Below are positions 1-8,713 of a DNA stretch of 64,000 nt, piece by piece. The DNA lies in the NCBI GenBank assembly GCA_052173655.1, contig JBQMYD010000001.1, positions 186,001 to 250,000 on the forward strand, in the 5' to 3' direction. The stretch's first letter is position 1. Each line of letters starts with the position of its first letter. Source of the stretch: RGIG9060 sp052173655 (lineage in GTDB: Bacteria > Spirochaetota > Spirochaetia > Treponematales > Treponemataceae). A model generated the notes under the pieces. It did not search any database and was not told where the DNA came from. It saw nothing but the letters and a program-made list of their open reading frames with translations. A program made the position numbers and the translations under genes.

Positions 1-2
1 TC

Positions 3-1211
3 AGAACGGTCGATGTAAAAGGAAGATATCTTTCAACTGAAGCAACAGTTCAATCTCCGGAAATGGGTAAAAATCTTGTTCTAACTATAAACTCTGATAT
101 TCAAAAACTTGCAGAAAAAGCTTTAGGAGATAGAGTAGGGGCTGTAGTTGTTTTAAAACCTTCAAACGGTGAAATACTTGCGATGGTTTCCTATCCTTTT
201 TTTAATCCAAATGATTTTAACCTGGATAACGGCTCTTATATTTACCAAAAATTGAATGAAAATCCTGAAAAACCGCTTTTGAATCGTGCAATAAATGCAA
301 CGTATCCTCCTGCTTCTACTTTTAAAGTTATTATATCTACTGCTGCTCTTGCAGAAGAAAATTTTTCACAAACTAAAAAAATTCAGTGCACCGGAAAAAT
401 TGAATACGGAGGAAGAACATTTAAATGTCATAATCATTCCGGTCATGGTTATATGGATTTAAAAAATGGACTTGCACAGTCATGTAATGTTTATTATTGG
501 ACTGTCGGGCGTGATTTTCTTGGAATTGACAGAATTGCTTCCTATGCAAAAGAATTCGGTTTAGGTCAGCCGTTTAAAATCGATATTCCCGGTCAGGCTG
601 AAGGTTTTGTTCCTACAGCACAGTGGAAAGAACGTCGCTTTCATGAAAAATGGCTTGGCGGAGATACAATGAACACATCTATAGGTCAAGGCTATACACG
701 AGTAACTCCTTTGCAAGTTGCGGATATGATGGCAATGGTTGTAAATGGCGGAAAAATATATAAACCTCATATTTTAAAAGAAATAAGAGATCCTGTTACA
801 AATGAGGTAATTTCCGAAGAACAAAAGGAACTGTTGTTTAAAAGTAACATTCCGGAAAGCGTATGGAAAACTGTACGAGAAGATTTACGATATACTGTTG
901 AAAACGGATCTGCACAGATTCCTTTAAGAAATAAAAATATAAAAATTGCAGGAAAAACAGGAACTGCTGAAGTTGCACAGTACAAGGATAGTTGGCATTC
1001 TTGGTTTGTTTGTTATGCTCCGTATGGGGCTCCGGCAGAAGAAACTGTTGTTGTTTGTGTTTTAGTAGAAGCTTCAAATACATGGGAATGGTGGGCACCT
1101 TATGCAAGTAATATCATCATTCAAGGAATTTTTGCCAATCAAAACTATGAACAGGCGATTGATGCTTTAGGTTTTAGATATCGTACAAAACCTATCGGAC
1201 GTCAGGAATAG
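3..1211 (+). CDS. mrdA: Penicillin-binding protein 2, transpeptidase part (5' end outside window)
   Basis: This is the C-terminal part of PBP2, the D,D-transpeptidase that cross-links peptidoglycan during elongation. The frame is open from the first bases of the window, so the gene begins upstream and its membrane anchor and dimerisation domain are not seen. Numbering from the Met at 63, the serine-nucleophile motif STFK lies at 85-88, the SxN motif (SCN) at 140-142 and KTG at 298-300, in the order and spacing expected for a class B PBP. It is followed after 25 bases by rodA, the usual pairing of transpeptidase and SEDS glycosyltransferase. The enzyme acts on the outer face of the cytoplasmic membrane. 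The family assignment is firm; the choice of PBP2 rather than FtsI rests mainly on the rodA neighbour. Confidence 0.93.
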   Translation, partial: RTVDVKGRYLSTEATVQSPEMGKNLVLTINSDIQKLAEKALGDRVGAVVVLKPSNGEILAMVSYPFFNPNDFNLDNGSYIYQKLNENPEKPLLNRAINATYPPASTFKVIISTAALAEENFSQTKKIQCTGKIEYGGRTFKCHNHSGHGYMDLKNGLAQSCNVYYWTVGRDFLGIDRIASYAKEFGLGQPFKIDIPGQAEGFVPTAQWKERRFHEKWLGGDTMNTSIGQGYTRVTPLQVADMMAMVVNGGKIYKPHILKEIRDPVTNEVISEEQKELLFKSNIPESVWKTVREDLRYTVENGSAQIPLRNKNIKIAGKTGTAEVAQYKDSWHSWFVCYAPYGAPAEETVVVCVLVEASNTWEWWAPYASNIIIQGIFANQNYEQAIDALGFRYRTKPIGRQE

Positions 1212-1236
1212 TAAAATTTTAAACGGAGTTTTTTTT

Positions 1237-2550
1237 ATGAAGATGCGAACTCGCTTTTTTTCCTTATTTGACTATGTTTTGTTTTTTTCCGTTCTGATTT
1301 TGACTATAATAGGAATTTTTTTTATTTATTCAAGTTCATGGAAAGAAAATACAGTAACATCAAAAGAATATATCAAGCAAATTATTTGGGCAGGAATAGG
1401 CTTAGTACTTTTAATTTTAGTTTCCTTTTTGGATTATAGAAAAATAAAAAAATTTTTACCTTGGATTTTCGGAATTTTCATACTTGTTTTAATTTATACA
1501 AGAATTTTCGGAAAATTTGTAAACGGAGCTACAAGTTGGATAGGTTTCGGGAGCTTTGGAATTCAACCGTCTGAATTTGGAAAAATTGTTTTTACTTTAT
1601 TTTTTGCATGGTATCTTGAAAAATCTGAAAATGAAGAGCCTAAAAAACGCTTTTTATTTTCAATAGGGATTATGTTATTACCGGTTTTGCTGATTTTGAT
1701 TCAGCCGGACTTGGGAACTGCCAGCGTTTATTTACCGATATTTTTAATAATGTGCTATTTTGCAGGAATTCCGTTACGCTATATCAGTTTTTGTATAGGT
1801 GTTGGTGTATTTTCTATACTTTTTACAGTTTTACCAATTTGGGAAACTGAAATCTTAAATAAAGATATAAAATTCATAAATGTTATTACTGAAAAGCGAT
1901 TAAGATTTATTCTTATTGCGGTTTTTTGTTTTATTATGATTGCAAGTATTTCAGGAAATATTTTTTTTAAAAAAAGATACTATTATTGGATGGCGTATGT
2001 ATTTGCAATTATTACCGTTTCTTTGATTTTTTCTCTTGCGACTGGTAAGATTTTAAAAGACTATCAAATAAAACGTTTAATTGTTTTTTTGAATCCTGAA
2101 GTTGATCCACTTGGAGCAGGCTGGAATATTATTCAATCAAAAATTGCTATAGGCTCCGGAAGTATTTTTGGTCAAGGATTTTTAAAAGGTACACAAAGCC
2201 ATTATAACTTTTTACCGCAGCAAAGCACTGACTTTATTTTTAGTATTCTTTCTGAAGAATGGGGTTTTTTTGGGGGGTTGTTCGTTTTCGTTCTTTATTC
2301 CATTGTTATCCTTGAAGGGTTTTCAATTATAAGAAAAACAAATGACATTTTCGGAAGCTACGTTGCCTGTGGAATTTGCGGTATGTTTTTCTATCATTTT
2401 ATTATTAATGTCGGAATGGTAATGGGTATTATGCCTATCACAGGAATTCCTTTGATGTTTTTATCATATGGAGGGTCTTCCTTGTGGACAAGTATGATTA
2501 GTGTTGGGATTTTGCAAAGTATAAGTTTACGCCGTCTTGAGTTTCATTAA
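1237..2550 (+). CDS. rodA: RodA, SEDS-family peptidoglycan glycosyltransferase
   Basis: The 437-residue polytopic protein belongs to the FtsW/RodA/SpoVE family, which polymerises lipid II glycan strands and works with the PBP2 encoded just upstream. The pattern of roughly ten hydrophobic segments fits the family, as do the IQPDLGTA segment near residue 155, a long periplasmic loop containing QQSTDFIFSILSEEWG near residues 328-343, and the C-terminal GIPLMFLSYGGSS motif. The start ATG has a GGAG-type ribosome binding site about eight bases upstream. It probably ends the elongation operon, because the next gene lies on the opposite strand. Confidence 0.95.
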   Translation: MKMRTRFFSLFDYVLFFSVLILTIIGIFFIYSSSWKENTVTSKEYIKQIIWAGIGLVLLILVSFLDYRKIKKFLPWIFGIFILVLIYTRIFGKFVNGATSWIGFGSFGIQPSEFGKIVFTLFFAWYLEKSENEEPKKRFLFSIGIMLLPVLLILIQPDLGTASVYLPIFLIMCYFAGIPLRYISFCIGVGVFSILFTVLPIWETEILNKDIKFINVITEKRLRFILIAVFCFIMIASISGNIFFKKRYYYWMAYVFAIITVSLIFSLATGKILKDYQIKRLIVFLNPEVDPLGAGWNIIQSKIAIGSGSIFGQGFLKGTQSHYNFLPQQSTDFIFSILSEEWGFFGGLFVFVLYSIVILEGFSIIRKTNDIFGSYVACGICGMFFYHFIINVGMVMGIMPITGIPLMFLSYGGSSLWTSMISVGILQSISLRRLEFH

Positions 2551-2596
2551 AAAAAGTGTAGCTTCTTTATCGTCTTTATCGGAATTGCCACTTTTT
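2551..2596. terminator. Possible weak bidirectional terminator between convergent genes
   Basis: The 153-base gap between the convergent rodA and DUF4340 genes holds an 8-base inverted repeat (AAAAAGTG at 2551-2558 and CACTTTTT at 2589-2596). Each arm is A- or T-rich, so either strand would end in a U run. The 30-base loop and low G+C make it weak. A tandem CTTTATCG repeat sits in the loop. Nothing else recognisable lies in the gap. Confidence 0.3.
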
Positions 2597-2703
2597 CTTA
2601 TTTATTTCACTTCCGATAATATAAGTTCTGTCTACCAAAATTATAAATTACTTATTTCCATTTGTAATTATACGGATTTTGACGAAAGTTAAGATAGTTT
2701 ATT

Positions 2704-3615
2704 TTATTCTTCTAGGCGGTTTCCCATAAAAAGTTTATTTGCTGTTTGGTAAGATATTCTATAAAATATATTTTGGCTTTTACAATAATAATTTTTTTCA
2801 AGTTTAAAAATCTGTATGGTTTCTTTTTTTGTCAGACCGTTTTCAATTGTAATTTGAGAAATTGGGTTTAAGATAATGCTTTTAATAAAAGTTTCAAAAA
2901 AAACATCATCATTACTTTTTATGATTATATCCGAAGATTGCAAATTGATGATTGAGTTTAGAAACTCTGAAAAATTTTCTTGGCCTTTTTTTAAAACTTT
3001 TGATTTATTTTTTGTAAAATCCTTAAAATAGATTGTTTGTATTGAAAAAGGATCTGAAGTGAATTCTTCTGAAAAAAAGTTTTTATTGCCCCACTCTTTT
3101 ATTTTAAGATCAAAAAAATATGAAAAATCATCATAAATTTGATATTTTTTATTTGTTTTATTGTTTTTTATAAAAATTTTTGATTGTGTAAAATCAGGAT
3201 TGGAAAAAGAAATATCAGAAATTATTTCATCTGAATTTATCATAATTTGCATTTTATTGATAAAAGTGTCCGGATTTGCTTTGTTTGTGTATGATATTTT
3301 ATACAATTTAATAATATTTGTGAGATTTTTTAGCAGTTGTTCAACTAATTTTTTGTCTGCTTTTATTGTTGTTTCGTCAAAATTTAAAAACCATTCATAG
3401 TTTTTTTCGCTTTTTTGTTTTTTTGTTAAAATTAATTCTTGTTCATTTTTTGTAATTTTTATTTCATTAATTTTTTCATTGTATTTTGGATTTACTAACG
3501 TAGATAAAATTTGCGGATTTGAATTATTTTTTATTTTTGATTTAAAAATTCCAAATATAAAAAATATTCCTAAAATTATACAAAGAAAAGCAAGGCAGAT
3601 TTCGATTTTTTTCAT
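2704..3615 (-). CDS. DUF4340-like membrane-anchored protein of a GldG-type ABC system
   Basis: A 303-residue protein with one N-terminal membrane segment (about residues 5-24) and a large extracytoplasmic part. The section around residues 48-100 has the DUF4340 pattern: a short strand rich in Ile/Lys, a Lys/Trp section, then a helix with VEQLLKNLTNI that resembles the family's 'ΔLL..L..L' segment. Its start overlaps the end of the permease gene by four bases (ATGA), so it is translationally coupled and should work with the ABC transporter. DUF4340 proteins commonly follow GldG-type permeases. The biochemical role is unknown, and the assignment is by pattern and context, not by a catalytic motif. 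Confidence 0.65.
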   Translation of the reverse strand: MKKIEICLAFLCIILGIFFIFGIFKSKIKNNSNPQILSTLVNPKYNEKINEIKITKNEQELILTKKQKSEKNYEWFLNFDETTIKADKKLVEQLLKNLTNIIKLYKISYTNKANPDTFINKMQIMINSDEIISDISFSNPDFTQSKIFIKNNKTNKKYQIYDDFSYFFDLKIKEWGNKNFFSEEFTSDPFSIQTIYFKDFTKNKSKVLKKGQENFSEFLNSIINLQSSDIIIKSNDDVFFETFIKSIILNPISQITIENGLTKKETIQIFKLEKNYYCKSQNIFYRISYQTANKLFMGNRLEE

Positions 3616-5831
3616 TTGTTTTTCCTTTTCCTAAGTATAAAATTTGTCAAAACTAATGTGAATGTTATTGCAAACGGAAATACAAACAAACAAAGTATTA
3701 ATGTTATTTTTTTGCATGAATCAAATTCTTCTTTTGAGTGAATTTTTGTAAACGAAAAATCTTTTTGTGTCTTATTTTTTATATCTATAAGATATTCTTT
3801 TTTATTCAATTCAAGAATTGCATCGACTGAAAAATTCAGATTTTCAAAATTCCCTGTGTATGCTATAAGCGAACAATTAAAGTATTGATCTGAAATTATA
3901 AATATTTTATTATTCCTGCTTTTTCCTTGATGATAAAGTAAAGGAAATTCTCCTTCCAATTTTGCATTTAAAACATAGGTTCCAATTGTATCATATGTTA
4001 CTTTCAAGTTTTCTTTATTGAATGGGTTTGTGTTTAACTTGTTGGGATTTTTTGTATATCCTTCTTTTGATGTTGTATCCAAAATTTCAATTTTACATTT
4101 TCCGGTATTGTTTAATTGTGAAAGGTAATCCGAAAAATCGATTTTTGACGGCCAAAAATAGTTTTTATTCGTTGTTTTTATCCAAAAAGGATAATTTATT
4201 TTTGTTTGTTCTTGACTTTCCGGTGCCATCATCGGAAGTTCAAAGCAGCTTGTATCAAGCACTAATTCCGAAGATATTATTATTCCCCACTGTTCAAGCA
4301 TTTTTAATAATTCATTGTTTTTGTTTTCACTGTTCAAAACCTGCCAAGAATTTATCGTGTCTATTTGGTTTGAATTTGTCATAATAAAAAAATTACGACC
4401 TTTTGAAAACTCTTCTTCAAGATAAAAGCATTCTTCCCTTGTTATAGATTTGCAGCCAATTAACATTATTGGAATATCTATGGGAAATCCGGCTAATTGT
4501 GTAATTTCAGGTTCAATATAAGTTTCAATTCCGTAGTTTTCCATTATTTTTGTTAAAAAAGCGTAATCTGAATCTAAACTTAAATCATTTTTTTTAATTA
4601 GTATAATGGTTATTTTTCTATCACTTTCCAGTTGCTGTAGTTTTGAAGTTATTAAAAATTCCAAACCGTCTGTTGACAAAATAAATGGAATTGTGAAAAC
4701 ATTATTTTCGTTTTCAATTATTATTGAAGAAAAATATGATTTTGAATTTGATGTTATTTCCGGAATTTCTCGAGGCCTTATATTTAGCGAGTTCAGCTTT
4801 TTTTGTAAATTCTTGTTAGTATCAGTATCTTCAAAATAGATATTTATTTTGTTGTTCGCTTCTGCGTATTTTAACATAATTTCCCTTATCTCGTTTATTT
4901 GTGGGAAATGATTTTTTAGTGCTTTTGAATATGCAAAAGTAATATTTGTTGGTTCTAATATGTTTTTTGCAATTTGAATACTTTGTTTTGAAAGAGTAAA
5001 TTCTTTGTTGTAAGTAAAATCTATTTTTTTGTAAAAAAAATTTGTATCTGCAAGGAACAAAAGTAAAAAGCATAATGTAAAAATATCTTTTTTTGAATTT
5101 ATGTTTATCCCAATTTTATTGCGGCATGTTAAAACTGTTATAAAAAGCATTAGACATGCCAAAATTAAATAATAAAAAAAATCTGCAGTATTGAAAATAC
5201 CTTTTGAGGCATCTTCAAAATGTATAGAAAATGAAAAAAGCTTTATGAGTGAATAAAAAAAAGTATTAAAATTGCTTTGAAATCTTAAAAGTACGTGGGA
5301 GGTGTTAAAAATGAAAAGACTTGTTAACAAAATTATTAAATTTGCAATTTTATTTTTTATCGAAAAATGAATGAAAATTGAATATGAAATAAGTAACGAG
5401 CCATAAATAACGATAAAAATATAACCTACAAAAAATTGTGCAAAATCAAATGTTCCGAACCTTAAAAAACAAATTGGAATTACTGCAGTGCACAGAATCG
5501 AAAATAAATATACAAAAAGTATAGCAAAAAATTTTGCTAATATTTTTACAGATTCATCAATAGCCAATCCTTCTTGAACAGAGTCTTTTTTCAAACAGTT
5601 AAATGTAAGTGCCGGTACTACTGCAATCAAAATAAATGGAAAACCTGAAAAAAAGTTTTTTAAATTTACATTTTGATTAAAAGAAAAAAATCCGTTTACA
5701 AAAAAAGTATAGAAAGCAATTCCGAACAGTATAATAAAAACAGATAAATAATATCCGCTTTGGATTTTGAGCATAAAAATTTCATTTTTAACTAATGCAT
5801 AGAATTTATGCAAAGTTTTCTTTTTTTTCAT
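3612..5831 (-). CDS. ABC-2 permease fused to a GldG-like auxiliary domain
   Basis: The 739-residue protein has two parts. Residues about 1-245 form an ABC-2-type permease with about six membrane segments. Residues about 260-700 form an extracytoplasmic GldG-like region beginning with FTLSKQSIQIAKNI, typical of the uncharacterised 'ABC_transp_aux' family. A final membrane helix (about 707-733) precedes a Lys/Arg-rich tail. Both ends overlap their neighbours by ATGA, giving ATPase-permease-DUF4340 as one unit. In Bacteroidota the separate GldF and GldG proteins serve gliding; in spirochaetes the fused form has no established substrate. Fusion of the permease and GldG parts explains why no separate permease gene is present. 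Confidence 0.8.
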   Translation of the reverse strand: MKKKKTLHKFYALVKNEIFMLKIQSGYYLSVFIILFGIAFYTFFVNGFFSFNQNVNLKNFFSGFPFILIAVVPALTFNCLKKDSVQEGLAIDESVKILAKFFAILFVYLFSILCTAVIPICFLRFGTFDFAQFFVGYIFIVIYGSLLISYSIFIHFSIKNKIANLIILLTSLFIFNTSHVLLRFQSNFNTFFYSLIKLFSFSIHFEDASKGIFNTADFFYYLILACLMLFITVLTCRNKIGININSKKDIFTLCFLLLFLADTNFFYKKIDFTYNKEFTLSKQSIQIAKNILEPTNITFAYSKALKNHFPQINEIREIMLKYAEANNKINIYFEDTDTNKNLQKKLNSLNIRPREIPEITSNSKSYFSSIIIENENNVFTIPFILSTDGLEFLITSKLQQLESDRKITIILIKKNDLSLDSDYAFLTKIMENYGIETYIEPEITQLAGFPIDIPIMLIGCKSITREECFYLEEEFSKGRNFFIMTNSNQIDTINSWQVLNSENKNNELLKMLEQWGIIISSELVLDTSCFELPMMAPESQEQTKINYPFWIKTTNKNYFWPSKIDFSDYLSQLNNTGKCKIEILDTTSKEGYTKNPNKLNTNPFNKENLKVTYDTIGTYVLNAKLEGEFPLLYHQGKSRNNKIFIISDQYFNCSLIAYTGNFENLNFSVDAILELNKKEYLIDIKNKTQKDFSFTKIHSKEEFDSCKKITLILCLFVFPFAITFTLVLTNFILRKRKNK

Positions 5832-6562
5832 AAAGCATCCTTTTCAGCTTCATTTGTTGTATCAGTTAATGAAAGAAAAGCTTTTTCAAGATTAGTTTGT
5901 TTTGTTTTTTCTAATATTTGTTTTTCACTTCCATGTTCAATGATTATTCCATTGTGTAATATGATTATTTTGTCGCAAAGAATATTTATTTCTTGCATTA
6001 TATGTGTTGCAATAATTATGATTCTGTCTTTTTTTAAACTTAAAATTAAATTTCTTATTTCATTTATTTGAATAGGATCAAAACCGGACATAGCTTCATC
6101 CAAAATTAAAATTTCAGGATTATTTGATAAGGCAATTGCAAAAGAAAGCCGTTGCTTGTAACCTTTGGATAAAGTTTTTATTTTTTTTGTTTTTACTTTT
6201 TCTAATGAACATTGTTGTAAAATCTTGCCATAATCAGATTGATTTTCGTAAAATTCTAAGGTGCTTTTTAAAAGTTCGTTTACGGTCAGTTCTTCAAAAA
6301 ATTCTGTATTTTCTCTTACAAAACCTATTTTATTTTTAAAACCTGCAGCATTAAATTGGTCTACAACAGTTCCATCAATTTCGATCTTGCCTTTTGTGGG
6401 AAAAAGCTGTAATGCCAAAATTTTTAGCAAAGTAGACTTCCCTGCTCCGTTAATTCCGATTAATCCTGTAATTTGACCTTTTTTAAAGGTATATGAAAAA
6501 TCCTTTAAGGCAAATTCCGAACTGTTTTTTTTATAAGTTTTATAAAGTGAATCAGCCTTCAT
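5828..6562 (-). CDS. ABC transporter ATP-binding protein (GldA/NatA type)
   Basis: This is a 244-residue ATPase with Walker A GINGAGKST (about residues 36-44), a signature loop LSKGYKQR that departs from the canonical LSGGQ, Walker B ILILDEA and the switch histidine in ATH. The single nucleotide-binding domain fits an ABC-2 system, and the ATGA overlap with the permease gene shows they are partners. It follows rnz by five bases, so transcription probably comes from the metG promoter further upstream. The substrate is not evident. Confidence 0.92.
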   Translation of the reverse strand: MKADSLYKTYKKNSSEFALKDFSYTFKKGQITGLIGINGAGKSTLLKILALQLFPTKGKIEIDGTVVDQFNAAGFKNKIGFVRENTEFFEELTVNELLKSTLEFYENQSDYGKILQQCSLEKVKTKKIKTLSKGYKQRLSFAIALSNNPEILILDEAMSGFDPIQINEIRNLILSLKKDRIIIIATHIMQEINILCDKIIILHNGIIIEHGSEKQILEKTKQTNLEKAFLSLTDTTNEAEKDAL

Positions 6563-6567
6563 ATTTT

Positions 6568-7494
6568 TTAATCTTCATTTGGAATATCAAAAGTCATGCG
6601 ATCTTTTGAAAGAACTGTATTTGGAAAGATTTTTCTTGCTTCATCCAATAAAGGAGAAAGTTCATAATCATTGTATCTTGGACTATAGTGAATTAAAGCC
6701 ATTTTTTTTACTTTTGCATCACTTGCAATCTTTGCCGCCTGTGCACATGTCATATGTTTTTTTTCTTTTGCCTGCTCTTCAAATTCTGATGTAAACATTC
6801 CTTCGCAAAAAAGCAAATCGCTACCTTGGACTTCTTTTGCTATGGAATCTAAATAAAGAGTATCGGTTACATAACTTATTTTTCTTCCGCTACGTTGAGG
6901 TCCTAAAACCATTTCCGGTGTTACAATTTTTCCGTCTGAAGCTTCAACACTTTGTCCATTTTGAAGTTTTGACCATAACGGACCGCATGGAACTTTCAAT
7001 TCAAGCGCTTTTTTAGGAAAAAATTCCCCCGGTCTAGGTAGTTCTTCAAGAGTATATCCTACGCAAGTTTTTGTGTGTTCTAAAGGAAATGCTCGTATAT
7101 AATAATCTTTTCCTGTATGACAAACACATGGAGCTTCGATTTCTTTTACGATGATTTGATAATTTATGTACATATCAAGAACTCTTCGACTTGTTTCTAT
7201 ATACTCTGCAATTTTTGGAGGTCCATAAATATACAACGGTTCTTTTCTATCAACTTGGCTTGAAAGCATTAAAATTCCCGGAAGTCCGGTTACATGATCC
7301 GCATGTGTATGACTTACAAAAATAGCATCGATTTTTTTCCATTTAAGATTGAGACGTTTTAGAGAAACCTGAGTTCCTTCTCCTCCGTCAAATAAAAAAA
7401 GATTTCCATCCCGTCTAACTAAAACGGAAGTTAAGTGTCTATAAGGCAGAGGCATCATTCCGCCGCAACCCAAAACAAAAGCTTCCAAATTCAT
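6568..7494 (-). CDS. rnz: Ribonuclease Z (tRNA 3' endonuclease)
   Basis: A 308-residue metallo-beta-lactamase-fold nuclease of the short RNase Z type, which trims 3' trailers of tRNA precursors in the cytoplasm. The zinc-binding motif HTHADH is at residues 62-67, preceded by FDGGEGTQ, which is typical of RNase Z/ElaC. Further metal ligands are seen in FPLEHTK, VTDTLYLD and ALIHYSPRY. The start ATG has an AAAGGTGA-type binding site. It lies 38 bases after the FemAB-like gene and five before the ABC ATPase gene. The length is normal for the family. Confidence 0.93.
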   Translation of the reverse strand: MNLEAFVLGCGGMMPLPYRHLTSVLVRRDGNLFLFDGGEGTQVSLKRLNLKWKKIDAIFVSHTHADHVTGLPGILMLSSQVDRKEPLYIYGPPKIAEYIETSRRVLDMYINYQIIVKEIEAPCVCHTGKDYYIRAFPLEHTKTCVGYTLEELPRPGEFFPKKALELKVPCGPLWSKLQNGQSVEASDGKIVTPEMVLGPQRSGRKISYVTDTLYLDSIAKEVQGSDLLFCEGMFTSEFEEQAKEKKHMTCAQAAKIASDAKVKKMALIHYSPRYNDYELSPLLDEARKIFPNTVLSKDRMTFDIPNED

Positions 7495-7534
7495 ATATAT
7501 TCACCTTTTATATTTATTTTTATAATATTACTTG

Positions 7535-8713
7535 TTATCTTCCTGCAAGTTTCTTTTTTATTTTTTTAAACCAAAAATTTCGTATTTTTTCGGCAAGTTT
7601 GTATAGGTTATAAAGAGGATTAACAGCCACATCTACTGAACCTATTCTGTGTATATTGTTGCCTCTAAAGCCTGTCTTAAATCTGTAAAGACCATGCATA
7701 GGATGATTTTCATCATCGTTTGGAGGCATTCCATAAAAGTCATATGATTTACATCCATATTGCTTAGCATCTTGTATAGCTTTCCATTGCAAAAGATAAG
7801 AAGGCATAAGGTTTCGCTTTAAATTGCAACTTGCTCCGTAAACATAAGTTGCCTGATAGGGGGTGAAAAGAGTAATTATCGAAGCAAGGATATCATCTTC
7901 GTGTTTTGCAAAGTAAATGCAAACCAGTGGGGTTTTACCCTTTGTATCTTCGTGTTTTTGTTTTTCATCCGAAAGACTCAATAAATCTTTATAATATTTT
8001 TTATTGTGTATTGAAATTCCATCACGCTTACTTGTTTCACGATATAGGTCATAAAAAATATCAATATCGTCTGCACTTCCTTTTTCTATTTTTACACCTT
8101 TTTTTTCTGCAAGGTGTATATTGTACCTCCATTTGTTTTTCATGTTTGAAAGAAGTTCCTCTTTTGTTTTTGTCAGATCAAGAATTGTTGTATCCGGAGG
8201 CTGGATATTTACATTACTTTTGTAAAGTTGATTAGAGTATTCTTTGCAAAATATATTTTTTACAAACTCATCTCTTTTTTCAGGGGTATCAAATTCTATA
8301 GGAGGATCATATCTGATAAAAATCGTATTTTTAGGTAAAAATTGATGAATTTTTTTAGAAAATTCTTTCAGTATCGTAAAATAAAATTGAATTTTTTTTG
8401 ATTCCACGTTTGAAAGTTGTGTATTTTCTAAAAAAATAGGTTTTCCCAGCCATATTCCCATCGGTACGTATGCAATATGAAAGAATTTTGAAAATTGTCT
8501 TACAAGAACAGTTACAAAAAATTCTTTAAATTCACAATCTGAAAATTCATTATCAAAATCTGTTTTATTTTTTAAAATCTTTACTTTAAACAAAAATTTA
8601 GACCAGCCATGCATACTTTTAAACGAAGCCCAAAAATCAGTTTGAAGATAATGCTCTGTGTTGAAAAATTCTAAGGGTTGAAAATCTGCTTTTTCGACGT
8701 CTAATGAAAACAT
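7535..8713 (-). CDS. FemAB-family peptidoglycan bridge aminoacyltransferase
   Basis: The 392-residue protein has the FemAB double-GNAT organisation. It shows an N-terminal 'FNTEHYLQTDFWASFK' section and, near the C-terminus, YDFYGMPP followed by GLYRFKTGFRG, the most conserved stretch of the family. FemAB enzymes add an amino acid from aminoacyl-tRNA to the side chain of lipid II. Treponemal peptidoglycan is reported to carry glycine on ornithine, which would suit such an enzyme (established for other treponemes; inferred here). An ATG at 8713 overlaps the metG stop as TGATG with a GGGGAAG site upstream, preferred over the TTG at 8716. Coupling to metG places a tRNA-charging gene beside a tRNA-using one. 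Confidence 0.85.
   Translation of the reverse strand: MFSLDVEKADFQPLEFFNTEHYLQTDFWASFKSMHGWSKFLFKVKILKNKTDFDNEFSDCEFKEFFVTVLVRQFSKFFHIAYVPMGIWLGKPIFLENTQLSNVESKKIQFYFTILKEFSKKIHQFLPKNTIFIRYDPPIEFDTPEKRDEFVKNIFCKEYSNQLYKSNVNIQPPDTTILDLTKTKEELLSNMKNKWRYNIHLAEKKGVKIEKGSADDIDIFYDLYRETSKRDGISIHNKKYYKDLLSLSDEKQKHEDTKGKTPLVCIYFAKHEDDILASIITLFTPYQATYVYGASCNLKRNLMPSYLLQWKAIQDAKQYGCKSYDFYGMPPNDDENHPMHGLYRFKTGFRGNNIHRIGSVDVAVNPLYNLYKLAEKIRNFWFKKIKKKLAGR

Noticed and set aside
2597..2703. AATTAC/GTAATT inverted repeat near 2646-2671 as a terminator
   Set aside because: Only six A/T-rich pairs and a 13-base loop with no U run; too weak to call.
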